From Erpobdella octoculata (taxonomy: Eukaryota; Annelida; Clitellata; Hirudinida; Erpobdellidae): a stretch of DNA of 64,000 bases. The notes beneath the pieces are model-generated. The model made no database searches. It was not told the origin of the DNA and saw only the letters and a list, made by a program, of their open reading frames with translations. Shown here one piece after another: positions 33,832-45,274 of the stretch. How positions within the stretch are numbered: the first letter of the stretch is position 1; the number at the start of each line of letters is the position of its first letter. Where the stretch lies: positions 3,860,203 through 3,924,202 of the forward strand of contig OZ022244.1 in assembly GCA_963978895.1 (NCBI GenBank), given 5' to 3'. The translations under genes were made by a program, and so were the position numbers.

Positions 33832-33969
33832 GATTTTTATTTTGCTCTGTTTGTTTTTCGTTATTTTTGTTGTATTTGTTTGCGCGTTCAGTTTGTGTTT
33901 ATATTGTTCGGCGAGGGGCTTGCCCGTGCCTGGTTTATAATAATAATAATAATAATAAAATAAAAACTA

Positions 33970-34370
33970 AATAAACTGTCTACTAATAAACTTGAAGTTT
34001 TTACGTATTGCTCAAGTAACAAAATACCTATGACAAATTGTCTCCAAATCGAGATACAATGAAAATTATATCAAAAATATTACAGAATGCTTGTAAATTT
34101 TGGTAGTAAGCAATTTATCCAGAAAATAAATAGTAAGGTTTAATAGATTATTTCATATTTATTCACGCATTTTCTAACGAAGAAATGCATCAATGGGACG
34201 TAGTTTTCAATGCGGGCTAAAACAACTTGAGCCATCTGAAATGTTTGATGCCAAGGCCTAAAAATGATAAGAAATCAATTAACCGACCATTCAAAGAAAT
34301 AGTTAGCGTTTGTTTAAAATAATGAAGGATATACAAGTAACTACAAGTTAACAAGCTTGACATTTGTTTA
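33970..34370. other. Non-coding stretch, nothing recognised
   Basis: AT-rich sequence downstream of the LINE. Confidence 0.4.
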
Positions 34371-34374
34371 TGTG

Positions 34375-35265
34375 TAAGTATGCATGTGATTGTGTATGTG
34401 TGTTCAGAAACTGTTGTGGGTTGATAGCTAATTACTCAAGCATGAATAATCTGTTTAGTAGCCTTGAAGCCTTTTAGGATTAACGTCACTAAACATTTGT
34501 GAAACATGATTATTATTATCCTTATTATTGTAGTAGTTTAAATAACCAATGAATGAATAAGAACACTACCCACACAGCACAAGACTAAAGGACCACTATT
34601 GGTTTATTATAGGCAAACTATGAGACCGCTTTACAGGGTGAGAGTAGAGCTCTACGACGACTTCATGTCGTCGGCGGCAGCGCGCCGGTCTGTTTTCGAT
34701 CGGCGGCGGCGACGCTTGTCTATTGACGGCGGCGGCGGCGTTCAACGTGTTTCAAAACCAATAGTTTTTAAATTAACAAAATATGCATTTTTGAGACTTT
34801 ATTATTACGTGACTTTATTGGTTCTTGTTTTTTTAATTTTCGACTTTTTTATATTAGGGACATCCTTTCAGCAAATCCTTGAGGAAGCACATATATGTTT
34901 ATGTCTGTAGGTCTGTATGTGTGTATATATGTCTTTTATTAATCAGGTTTTCTCATTGGAAGGATTTGCAATTCAAGTTAAAAAATTAAAAAAAGCTTTA
35001 TCAACTTACATGGATATTTAGTACGACGGCATGTGGTGCAGTAAGCCCGCGGATAAGTTATACGTAGAATGCGAATGTGTATGTGTATGTTTAGGAGCTG
35101 TAGTAGGTTAATAAGTAATTACGCATGCATGAATTTGATTCTGTCCATTGGCCTTGAAGATCTTTAGGACTTACGCTAATATAAATTTGTCAAACATAAT
35201 CATCATTATTATTATTATCCTTTTTATTGTAGTATAATAAATAGCCAGTGCATAAAATAAAATAC
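34375..35265. repeat. Direct repeat pair bracketing a CGG-rich segment
   Basis: 34375-34565 and 35066-35265 are related. They share TGTGTATGTGT, TTAATAAGTAATTAC / TGATAGCTAATTAC, GCCTTGAAG and ATTATTATTATCCTT(A/T)TTATTGTAGTA. Between them lies a GC-rich patch (34620-34745) with CGGCGGCGGCG runs, which also appear near 24490. Probably two copies of one dispersed repeat or a composite element. Confidence 0.6.
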
Positions 35266-35269
35266 CAAC

Positions 35270-36820
35270 TTTTAATGTTATTATTATTTCTGTAGTAGTA
35301 TCAATAACCACTAATTAGAATAGAAATTCAACTTTTTTGGCTGCTTTAATTTCTTGATCTATATAATTACTGTGTTCAGTGTATTGTTTCTTACTCTGTT
35401 TGACGATAATTTCGTTCCTCATACCGTTGTAAATTTAAGAAAACTAAATTTTCATCTGTTTCTACAAGCAGAACCTTTGAAATTCGATTCCATTTGTCAA
35501 CGATTTGAAGCGAATCCACTTAAATAAAGATGAAACTCAAACTCAATTTGAGTTTCAATATATAAAAAACATCCAGCAAAAATCAACCAAGAAAAAAAAT
35601 AAAAAGTACTTCTCTTTGTTTCTTCATCTATGTACACTTTGTAGAAAATAATTCAAACTCGTTTTTATTATTCCATTGATATAATGAACGGTATGTATTA
35701 TAACTGACAACTTATAACAAATAGTATCATTATTTGTTTTCACCGTGAAACTTTCAATAAATCAAAAATTGGAATGATATTAAATATTTTTATATGTCGT
35801 TGTCTCAAAATAAAACGAGATAAGTAGAAGCGACTTGAACAAAATACTCAAATGCATTGTGATACGAAACGAGTCTCTATTCCAGGTTTCAGCTTGATCA
35901 CTTCCAAGATTTTTCTGCAAAAAGAAAAAGAGAAAGCAAGCAAACAATCAGGACCGGTAGTAATGCTAATGTTAGTGCTTTAAACATAAAGACAACTGGC
36001 GATTGAAATAAAATAAGATTACTTATTTAGAACTAACATCATCATTCATTGTAATTATATTGATATAACTATGTTTTATAGAAAAAAAACAGCTCACACA
36101 ATATAAGTAAATTCTAAAATTACTGTTAGTGAAAAAACTAACCATTTCAAAAAATATAAGGTAATTGTAATTTTTATTTATTTCACTTGGTATGTATAAA
36201 CCAGTTGCACTACGCCACGCGTTGCTGTGGTTTAGTTTGACTAAATAAAAAAAACAAAAAACAAAAAAAAACAAATATTTTGAAAAGGTTAAATCTTAAA
36301 AATCTTGTGAGTATGCAAAATTTGTGCTGTTTCATTGTCTGTGCAAATTTGGTCTTTCACGTTGAAGCAGTTAAATTTTTCTGGTGGCACAACACCTTTT
36401 CTGTTTCTCGCTAAACATTAAAGATGAGACCGTATCGACAAAATAATGGTTAGTTTAGTTCAGTTTACTACAATAAACAGAGAAACCAATACTTGTGTCC
36501 ATATTAATATTGGTAAGCTAATTATCTAGTTCAATCTTGAATGTTTTGACTGTAGTTAATTCATCAATTTCTTTAATTAATCGATTCTACTCAGTGATGC
36601 CTTTCAAAATTTTATCAGGGGGTGAGCATTTGCAGTGAATATTTCTCAACATGTTTTTTATAATATTATTCCCATTGAAATACAAAGTTTTTTAACAAAA
36701 CAAAATTGCAAATATACACAAGATGAAAAGTTAATTAAATAAAAAATGTTATAAAACGATTTAAAAGTATTTTGTAATAAAATTAATGAAACGAATAAGT
36801 TATTCAGAAAAAATAATAAA
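35270..36820. other. Non-coding stretch with one short palindrome
   Basis: AT-rich, no gene recognised. 35531-35557 is a perfect 11-bp stem (TGAAACTCAAA / TTTGAGTTTCA) with a five-base loop. Confidence 0.45.
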
Positions 36821-36821
36821 A

Positions 36822-37004
36822 TTAATTGTTCACCACAATGCTGGACGCGGTAGGATTATAATTATCAGCGTTAAACCGAAAAGCATAAACCATAGGCAGA
36901 GAAAGCGGGAAGCAAATGCCTCCCAACGTTCTGGCGTCCATAATTTTTGGGCAATCAGGTAAAATCAAGAACAAAGTTCTGGTAATAGTGACTAGCCCAC
37001 ACAA
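36822..37004 (-). other. Possible coding remnant, unrecognised
   Basis: A 60-codon minus-strand frame contains CPKIMDARTLGGICFPLSLP and a C-terminal NPTASSIVVNN. Its amino-acid mix is less AT-driven than most frames in this window. A CAG before AACTTTGTTC could be a splice acceptor. I do not recognise the family and cannot exclude chance; it may be a terminal exon or the remains of a mobile element protein. Confidence 0.25.
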
Positions 37005-37309
37005 CCGACAATAAAATTAATTGAAAGTGGTTTTTGTGCACGACATATAGCATTCACATCAGGGGATTTGTGTGAACCCCCAGTTAAGCATCCCTGGTTC
37101 TACTACTTGACTGCTCGCTGACTGAAACTAATTTATTTATAATCCAGTCTGCATCCTCGCACCTGGAGCTTGAGATTGTGTCCTCTTAAGTTATGGGTAG
37201 GTGGAATTCTTTGTAAGTACGCTGTTAAATTGATATCATCTACTTCCTCCACAATCTAGAAAGTCTTTTAAATTTTCTCTAACCCTTTTTCTTGTTGAAA
37301 ATTTCAAAA

Positions 37310-37770
37310 TGTTTGTCTTACTTTTTTCAAGAGGGGATATTTTTAATTTCAAATGTGGTGACCATCACTGTACAAAACACTATATGTGGGGTCTGACATG
37401 ATATTTGTTGACAATTTCACATTCTTCTGTGAAAAATTTCATTTTCTGAAAATCATTTATAATTTTTTTTAATTTGTTGAATGTATCTATAAAATATGAA
37501 AACATTGACCACAGTCTTCTAAATACTTTATATGCGAAGTATGTGAAGATTGCAAATTTAAGAAACTTTTAAATCAATATGGAATTAACAAGTTTTTTAT
37601 TATGAATATTAGAATTTGAAAATTAAATATCACTTTTTTAAATAAACAAAAAACTAATAGTTTGTTTTTCTGCAGAAGAGTTTTATTTTGTTAATGTTTA
37701 AAGATTTAATTGATTTTATTCTAAAATTCACTTACATTTTTTCTAATCAATCTGAAAATTTATAAGACTC
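37310..37770. mobile_element. Decayed relative of the 18579 hAT MITE
   Basis: Interior similarity to 18850-19250: TCTATAAAATAtGAAAAC, CTTCTAAATACTTTATATG, AATCAATATGGAAT, TTTTTAAATAAACAAAAAAC, and GCAGAAGAG against ACAGAAAAG. The terminal CAGTGGCGGAT ends are not recognisable, so the copy is old or truncated. Confidence 0.55.
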
Positions 37771-38310
37771 AAAGGTCTGCACTGATAAATAAATTTGGTT
37801 AATTTCAACTTAATTGAATAACGAAAAGTTGTTCTTTTAACGATACAAGTTACCAACGTATGGCTGAAACAAGTAAGCAAGCAAGCAAGCAAACACGGTA
37901 AAGTAAATATGAAATAAGAAAAATGCGTGAATTGCGTGAACACAAAACACGACGTTGTTATTGTCGTTGATCTGCTGTTTCTCGTTGTCGTCATGTCTTT
38001 CAGCCAATCTAACTATTTCTGCAAAACAAATTCAAAGGCATTGTCCGTAAATCTTCAGGTCTAGCTGCCTGTCTCTCTACCGCTTACTCAGCTGTTGAAA
38101 ATCAATTCGCAGAAAATTAAAATTAGAAGTACTAAGAGAAGACTTAAACAAATTGTACAAGTAGTCACAAGTTTTGCAGATGACGATTAATTGGTGAAAA
38201 AAGTATAAAATGAACGATTTTTAATTAAAATAATTTTAAAAAAAGAGATTTGGGTATACTGGTTTGTTCTAGTGGCTGGCCATTATTGCCATATGTTAAG
38301 GCAACCAGCA
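37770..38310. other. Non-coding stretch, nothing recognised
   Basis: AT-rich, without a supported feature. Confidence 0.4.
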
Positions 38311-38820
38311 GGGATATTTAAGTACTGCGGATGATTAAAAAAACTATATTAAGCAGAGAAAAGAATATAATTTTGAAACTGTATGAGTCACTTGTAAGGT
38401 TACACTTGAAATTTTGTGTGCATGCATTGAACTATTATATTAAAGAGAAGATCAAAATATTAAAAAATACAAAGGAAGGCCAACAAATAATTTAAATATT
38501 ACAAGGCTAAGTTACAATAACCGGCTAATAAGCGTACGTTGACTATAAAAAGATTTAATATTGACATACAGTATATTACTTTTTTTTTTGTTTATCCGAG
38601 GTTTTTGACGTTTTGTATAGCGCTCTTGTGATGACCATTTCATTGTACTGCGCTATATAAATTATCCATGTTATTATTACTATTATTATTACACGTTGAT
38701 TAAAAAAACTCTGCTAGAGGTTTATCCAACACAAGAGGCCGCTACAAGAAACTTTTTACGGAGTCACCAATGAATGGAATCAGCTGACAAAAGAAACCAT
38801 TAACTCTGAATCTGATTAAT
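38310..38820 (+). pseudogene. CR1-like LINE relic interrupted by a short 3'-end repeat
   Basis: Two pieces of one post-RT region. At 38340-38560 the frame reads LYESLVRLHLKFCVHALNYY. At about 38700-38815 there is a TNEWNQLTKETINSES-like block, the end of CR1-type ORF2. Between them, 38580-38690 holds GTATAGCGCTCTTGTGATG...ACTGCGCTATATAAATTATC and a (TTA)n tail. That is the terminal segment typical of LINE/SINE 3' ends, so it is a nested insertion. Many stops and frame breaks. Confidence 0.65.
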
Positions 38821-39520
38821 TGTTAATATTACTCAGTTATTTAAATTTTTAATCACTATAATAAAGTTATGTTATGCTACATAATTAGATATATATTTAT
38901 ATAAAGTCTAAGTAATTCTTATCATATTGGAAAAAATACTTTTCAAAAAACAAAACATCAATAAAAGTTTCTTTAAGCAGAAAAAAAGAGAGAAAGTAAA
39001 ATAGAGAGACACAAAGAGATAGAGAGAAAGAAAAAAAATATTTGTCTATAACCTGCTTGTCCCTGATTTTCGTCTGGTACAATGCGTTCAAAGACATTCA
39101 AGTTTATTGTTATTCACAAACAAGGCGTGGTTACACTTACGAGTATTGCAACGTTTATCACCTAAGACAGCATTGTCTAACTGACAATCCGAAAAAATGA
39201 ATAACGATTTGCAAAAGGCGTGTGAAGGCTTTTGCCAGACCCAAGCTTAAAGAAACGAGGGAGGAAAAGTTAAAATGATCAAATTATGATCCACAAGAGA
39301 AATTATTTTTGGTAAATCTTACAAGCTGTTATATCAGTCTTTAACACCTGGTGTAAAAAACTATAAATTATTACATAAAACAATGAGAGAAGCAAATCAA
39401 AGAAATAGCTGAATGTTTTGAATACAACCTTTTTTTCCGAAGCATTTTTCAGATTAATTAAAAACGATAGTGTTCAAAATTGCTGTTTTTAGCTTAATAA
39501 TTAATTCAAAATATTAATAT
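38820..39520. other. Non-coding stretch with one SINE-like copy
   Basis: Contains a diverged copy (about 39225-39375) of the repeat at 24789: GAGGGAGGAAAAGTTAAAATGATCAAA, then AACACCTGGTGTAAAAAACTATAAATTATTA in shorter matching words. An AG-rich simple tract lies at 38980-39035. Confidence 0.5.
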
Positions 39521-39522
39521 AT

Positions 39523-40000
39523 AATGGGGTACCCGGCTTTCCCCGGGGGGTTTTCAGAGGTTTTTATATTGTTTTTCTCTCTTGCTCCCGTTTCCTTTTC
39601 CGTTTGCTCTCCCGCTCCCGGTCGCTTTCCCGTTCCCGCTTACTCTCCCGTACTCGGTCGCTCTCCCGTACTCGGTCGCTCTCCCGTTCTCGGTCGCATT
39701 CCCGCTCTCGGTCGCTTTCCCGCTCTCGGTCGGTTTCCCACTCCCGGTAGCTTTCCCGATTCTTAATAATTAATTTAATATATTAGTAACCAGTGGAGTA
39801 CCACCCGGCGTTGCCCGGGGTTTTTGGAGGTTTTTATTATGTTTTTCTCTTTCGCTCCCGATACCTTCCCAGCCTGACCTCTCGTTCCTGGTCACTTTCT
39901 CTTTCGTGCTCGCTTTTATGCTCTCGGCTGCTTTTTCTTCTTGCTGGTTTTCCTGTTCCCGCTTGTATACCCGTTTCCGTTCATTTTCGGCTGAACCGAT
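39523..40000 (-). mobile_element. Two head-to-tail partial copies of the minisatellite repeat element
   Basis: Copy starts at 39523 (GGGGTACCCGGCTTTCCCCG) and 39789 (CAGTGGAGTACCACCCGGCG). Each is followed by TTTTTATNNTGTTTTTCTCT and a minisatellite (CCCGTTCCCG, CTCTCCCGTACTCGGTCG). This corresponds to the GC-rich end of the 25780 element, read on the opposite strand. The Pro/Phe-rich open frames here are artefacts of the minisatellite. Confidence 0.65.
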
Positions 40001-40009
40001 TTTTATAAA

Positions 40010-42035
40010 AAAAAGTGCATGTACCTATCCTCATGCACGTCGACTAACCCGTCAAACAGAGAAACTTTACAGACGTCTCCCTACAATGACAAACTACCAA
40101 AATCTAAAAACCCTGACACGCAATCTCCATGGGCTATATATTGAAAAGGAAAAACAATATTGGCATGGAAAAATTTCAGATGCTGAGGACGACCCAAAAA
40201 GACTTTGGAGGACGTTGGGGGAGATGCTTTGCCGTGACCAGCGATTTTCGCGATCGTCTCCTGACGGCCCAACTGCAGACTGTTTATAGGGCTTTCAATG
40301 ACAAAGTTGAATCTGTCAGAGCATCTACATTATCGGCACCATCTCCTGTTTTCTCCCAAGAAGAATGCTCTGCAACATTACTCGGTTTCAGTTTCATCAC
40401 TCGAGAACATGTCTACAAATTGATAATGAGTGCCCCGAACAAAAGTTGTTCTCTAGATCCTGCACCAACCTGGCTGATCAAGATAGTTGCAACGGAGTTG
40501 TCGCCAATTTTTGCTCTTCTGCTTAACACCTCTCTTCAAAGTGGTATCTTTTCAAAAATGTTTGGGTCTGCGATTGTAACTCCAGTACTTAAGAAATCTA
40601 CGCTTGATCCACTGGATCCTAAAAACTATCGGCCTATCTCTATTCTTTTATTTATTTCTAAACTGCTGGAACGTGCAGTGAATGATCAACTTGGATGTTA
40701 CTTATCTGAGCACTCTCTTCTTCCTCCAGTTCAGTCTGCTTACCGCACCTATCACTCCGTTGAAACCGTCATACTGAGTGTTCTGTTGGACGTGTTCTGT
40801 GCTACTGACAATGGCATAGTCACATAGCTCTGTCTCCTTGACCACAGTGCAGCGTTTGATACTGTGAACCACTCTATATTGCTAGAGATGTTTCATCGAA
40901 AGTATGGCCTGGACGGAACTCCCCTAGCATGGTTTTGTATCTATTTCTCAAATCGTTCTGTCTCTATCACTTTTGCAAATCAGATTTCCTCTTCAAGAAA
41001 TGTTGAATTTGGTGTGCCACAGGGTTTTGTCCTTGGTCCCGTCCTCTTTGTGATGTACACTACTGATGCTATTTCTATTGCTGAAAAGCATGGTTTTTCT
41101 GTACATGTCTATGCAGATGGCTTGCAATTGTATGACCACAGTTCTGTGGAAAATTGTGGCACTCTTGTGTCACGCCTGTCATCTTGCGTAGAAGATAAAA
41201 AATATTGGATGACATCAAACAGATTTTGTCTAAACACTGCCAAATCTGAGATCGTCTGGCCTGGAACTTCTGGAAGAGTGAAAAAATGTCCAGCTGGACC
41301 ACTACTAATTGCTGGGTCAAAGATAAACATCTCTTCTACTGTACGTGACCTTGGTGTCATAATCTGTTCTGACCTCTCCTTTCACACACATGTTGCAAAT
41401 ATCGTACGGTTTTGCCAATACCACCTTAGGCAGATACGCATCCTCAAAAGATCTCTTACACCTGGCTCGGTGCAAACTCTTGTTTGAGCATTAAATCATT
41501 CTTGTTTGGACTTTTGCAATGCCATCCTAGCAAACTCTCCAACTTATCTGTTCACGCAATTTTAACTCCGCTCAGTCGCAAGGATCATTCTCCGGGTGCC
41601 AAAATCAGCCAGTGTCACTGACCTCATCCGAAGTCGACTTCACTGGCAGCCTGTTAAGAGTCGGGTTCTTTTTAAATTGAACGTGCTTATTTTCAAGAGT
41701 CTTCGTGGACAGGCTCCAGTCTACCTCTCGGAGGCTATCAGCAAACCATCTGCTGGTGCCAAGAATAAAAACATCAATAGGCCGGAGAGGTTTCTTCTTT
41801 TCTGCTCCAACTGCCTGGAACAACTTGCCCACTCAACTTCGATGCTGTGAAAGCTCCCTCCATACTTTCAAAGCATCTTTGAAAACTGTACTTTTCGATT
41901 ACTAATTATTATTTTTACTGTTATTTTATTTTTGTTTTATTTTTTTTATTCTCTATCAAACGAATGGCGCAGCGCATCTGTGAAGCATCTGCGTTTGAAT
42001 TTGCGCAATACAAATAAACAGAGAATAAAATAGAA
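40010..42035 (+). mobile_element. L2/CR1-like LINE relic with damaged RT
   Basis: 5'-truncated LINE. It begins in the linker before RT and ends with a 3' UTR (GCGCAGCGCATCTGTGAAGC, TGCGCAATACAAATAAA) and a tail of GAATAAAATAGAATAGAATA. It abuts the minisatellite element on the left. Family relatives are the relics at 13640 and 52486 (same YHLRQ...LDYCN blocks). Confidence 0.8.
40090..41905 (+). pseudogene. LINE RT pseudogene, active site YADG
   Basis: Frames 40129-40827, 40864-41487 and 41596-41905 together show the RT domain: NKSCSLDPAPTWLIK, VTPVLKKSTLDPLDPKNYRP, LLERAVNDQL, FDTVNHSILL and GVPQGFVLGPVLF. The catalytic box reads YADG (GAT GGC near 41117) instead of YADD, so one metal-binding Asp is lost. 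There is an in-frame TAG at about 40825 after NGIVT, a frame change near 40265 and another after 41487. The later blocks YHLRQIRILKRSLT and RLHWQPVKSRVLFK are the post-RT region. It cannot make active RT. Confidence 0.85.
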
Positions 42036-42039
42036 TAGA

Positions 42040-42855
42040 ATATATCTTGTCATTGTTCTTCTCATTGTGAAAGAATAAATCATACTTTATTAACAACATT
42101 TTCTCTGTTTTCGGCGGCCATTTTCAATTTTGTCGGCCATATTAAATTTTATTTGTCTCAAAATTATCCTAGATGAAATGATATTTCTAAGAATTAACGT
42201 TTTGTACAACAATTAAGTATATTAATGTTGTCTGATTTAAAAAAAAATTAATAATTACTGGTCACCATTTTGAAAATTCAAGATGCGGACTTATGCCACA
42301 ATTTTGGTAATTCCACTTAGCGCGGTTTTACAACTATATGAGTCTGCTACTTGAAAAAAACATTCAAACTCGTCCTTTACGAAGTGTATGCGGGTCTGTA
42401 GGACAGGTCCTGGAGTAGGGGTGGGGGCAAATTTTCTACAAACGCCAGTAAGATTCCAATACGCATTGAATAATTACTAAAGAATTATATACATTCTAAA
42501 TCTTTTTTCAATAATTTTATTAGTTTTCCTGATTCAATCACCACATTTTAATCAGCTATATTAGCCGTTGTTACCAAATTTGCTAGAACTGTAATCTCTT
42601 AACACTCAAAACATTATTTTATAGAAGTTTTTTCAAAGTAATAAACGTTTTTTAAAATTTATAAAAATTTCTAGTTAAGAAAAAGACCCAAAAACATCTA
42701 AATTAAATTTAAAAAAAATAATTTATTTCAACTATTAGAATGAATAGGTTTCAAAAACATTTCAAGTTATCAAACTATACTAAAATTATAACGTTGAAAG
42801 AATACATTGTTGTTTGTGTCATCTACCATAGGCCAAGAAAAAAATAAGTTTGTAG
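42040..42855. other. Intergenic stretch, nothing recognised
   Basis: AT-rich DNA. A G-rich patch (GGAGTAGGGGTGGGGGC, about 42413-42430) may be an eroded transposon end, but no partner was seen. Confidence 0.4.
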
Positions 42856-42857
42856 AG

Positions 42858-43689
42858 CTAGTTATTGAATCCTACGAAGACTGTCCAGAAGCTAATTGCT
42901 ACCACACATATCATCGTTGTCAGTTCAGATACCCTGGCTAGACCTTCATTGCAGAGTTCAGTCTGGCAAAAGCAGTAGGTTGCACTCATATTAGACATAG
43001 GAAGTGTTTGACAGTCGCTGGTATTAAAAAGGGAGTCCATAGCACATCCTCTACTTTTATGAAAAACACCTATGAACAAAACAACATTAAATTTGTTTTA
43101 AAAGAACTTATTATAAATTTTCGTTTAACAAATGATTTATTAACTAAAATTAGTTTGCAAAAGAGCATTACACACGGCTGACCAACTATTTTGCAATAAT
43201 TTATGCAGCAGTGAATTTATAAACATATGACAACGGGAGCGGATTTCAACTTTTTTTATAAAGTTCTCCTTTAAGTGCATTATGACTTTTGTCGTTATAG
43301 TTTAACATTGATTGTATTATAAATACACAGTAATTGGTGTAAAATCTAAAATTAAAAACCTAAGAAATGTTGATGCAAGGTATTTGTAACAAAAATACAT
43401 TTTATGCTAACGTTTTAACCAACGCTAATACAAAACAATTTTCCAACAATTTAACCTTTGGAAATAAAAAACAAGTTTTATGTTTTATCAAGAAATTTTG
43501 ATCACCTGATATGGTGCCAAACCATTTGACACAGTAAACTCCTTCGCATTTTTGCCCATTGTAACTTGATTTTGAAAATGGATCTTCACATTCTTTACTA
43601 TCAGAGCAAGAGTAGCATTGAATTGTCTCAACTGACAAAGGCAAAATGATCATCAAACCCAACACTAAGAAAATATTCTGTTGATTCAT
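42858..43689 (-). CDS. Ly6/uPAR-type GPI-anchored protein, 131 aa (minus strand)
   Basis: Exon 1 is 43689-43506 and exon 2 is 43069-42858 on the minus strand, joined in phase 1 (donor GTGATC, acceptor TTGTTCATAG). Exon 1: signal peptide IFLVLGLMIILPLSVET and cysteines 1-5 (CYSC, EC, KC, YC). Exon 2: RGC, DC, YCFC, ELCN, then a hydrophobic GPI-type tail (MICVVAISFWTVFVGFNN). This is the most diverged complete member and the only complete one on this strand. A YAG (TTTTCAG) again lies one base before the ATG. The 436-bp intron has no recognised repeat. Secretion and surface anchoring are inferred. Confidence 0.86.
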
Positions 43690-44920
43690 GCTGAAAATTA
43701 CAACATTGGCTTTTACAACAAATCATAAGGAAAAAAATGACTTAAAAACAACAACGCTTTACTTTTTTGTTTTCAAGATGTGGTTGTGGGCTTGTGGCCT
43801 CAACTTTAAAAAATATGAAATAGTAAATTAATTTTAAAAATTAACCGTGTATCGATGTCAAACTTGTTATACTAGTTTTTTGTTTATCAGACTAATAATT
43901 AATTTTAAAACAAAACAATAAAACTAATATAAGCAAGTTGAGTAATTTTTTAAGTACTTATTTCAACCAACGCATCTATTGATAAAATTTACCAGATAAA
44001 AATCACTTTTTATGACCTTTGAAGTCCAATAGTACACGTATCAACGTAAAACAACATTTAATTTAAAGCTGCTGGCTTACTATTTATGTTTTACCTTACT
44101 GGCTGTAGAGTCCTCATGATAATGAAAACCAAATGAAGCGTTACAGAAGAAATTTTGTCTTACTGTTACTCGATGAATATTAATAATAAAAACCATCAAT
44201 AAATTCCTTTTTACCAAAAACATTTTCAAAATTTTACAAACTTACTAGAAAACCGTAAAGTGTATAAATGTATGTTTATGGCGTCAGGTGTTAGAACACC
44301 CAAGTCAGTTAAGGGTCAGATTTTAATGCACAAGATCTAGAGCTCAAATCCTACCCGTTGCTTGGTAGCCCGAGATTTAGAAATTGAATGTTGGCTCGTA
44401 TTATGTCAATTTGTTTGTATCTCAAAACAATTTTCTCCGTTAAAATGTCAATAATCCGTTCATCCTTTAAATGCCACGCCAGTCGTTTTTTTGCGTGATT
44501 TTGATAAAAAAATGTATTTATAAATTACAAACAGTTGATCAAAAAAATAAAATAAAAATGAATGTGAAGTAATAAACTTGTTTTATATAAAGATTTTATA
44601 TTAAAAATTAGCCAAATTAAACTTATGGAAGATGCTGACAGATGTGTAGTTTTGCTTAATTTTTGGCACTGTTTTTCTCTTCACTGGTTTTGCCTTTTTC
44701 GCCATGCTTTTCACTTCCACACTTTAACCTGCAGGCCATTTAAAAAACTGTTCATGGAGGTTGGTTTCTTTTTTCTTTTTAAAGTGTTCTTGAAGTATAC
44801 GAAATTTGTGTAGCAGACCAGTTTTACTGTTCACTTGTTTTTTTTGCGAAATAGTTATTTCTGTTACTGGTCTGTTAGCTTTAACAATACTTGTTACTCA
44901 TTACTGTACAAAGCTCTAGT
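43690..44920. other. Non-coding stretch with a possible SINE-like patch
   Basis: Upstream region of the minus-strand Ly6 gene. A patch at about 44285-44400 (GTCAGGTGTTAGAACACCC, GAGCTCAAATCCTACCCG, GCTTGGTAGCCC) resembles the SINE-like repeat at 16960/51160 and has a box-B-like GCTCAAATCC, weakly supported. No gene recognised. Confidence 0.4.
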
Positions 44921-44924
44921 AAAA

Positions 44925-45270
44925 CTAACAATGTTATATTTCACTCCTTTAGAAAAAAACAGATACACTTTTTTATCCTTTAATATAAATTCAATACCAA
45001 GCGTTTTTTCTTTTAAGTTTTCAGGAGTAGTGATTGATAAGCATTTAACATGGTCACTTCATATAACTAATATTAAAAATAAATAATTAAAAAACGTCGT
45101 TATAATAGCTAGAATAAAGCATATTATTGATACAATTACCAAAACTGCCTTTATGCCCTACCACTTAAGGGTTTATCTTTTTCTGACATATGGTAACATT
45201 TATAGGTTTCTAACTATCCTTCTCGTTTAAATGGTCTCACAATGAGGGCTAAATTTATTGAATATGGTCT
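44925..45270 (+). pseudogene. LINE RT C-terminal relic
   Basis: Short fragment of a post-RT region: LYFTPLEKNRYTF, then FSFKFSGVVIDKHLTWSLHITNIKNK, then a block resembling PYHLRVYLFLTYGNI. Stops and frame breaks are frequent. It appears to be of the same type as the 7985 and 56192 relics (WSLHI / FLGVYI / FLGMLLD blocks). Confidence 0.65.
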
Positions 45271-45274
45271 ATTG

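Larger units (their letters stand above)
30055..33965 (+). mobile_element. Nearly intact LINE of CR1/L2-like type
   Basis: About 3.9 kb: ORF1 (30061-30975), endonuclease frame (30906-31556), RT frame (31528-33831), then a short 3' UTR with GAGGGGCTTGCCCGTGCC and a terminal (TAA)n run (33936-33956). Only one frame break separates it from a two-ORF element with endonuclease and RT. The exact 5' end and target duplication are not resolved. It is more GC-rich than the flanks, as expected of a recent insertion. CR1/L2-like placement rests on motif style and needs a tree. Confidence 0.85.

Noticed and set aside
36595..37375. Possible hAT element bounded by CAGTGATGCC and CCATCACTG
   Set aside because: The flanks do not form an 8-bp duplication, and the ends match over only about eight bases.
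39524..40008. Pro/Arg/Ser-rich open frames
   Set aside because: Same minisatellite as at 26.4-27.2 kb; not protein coding.
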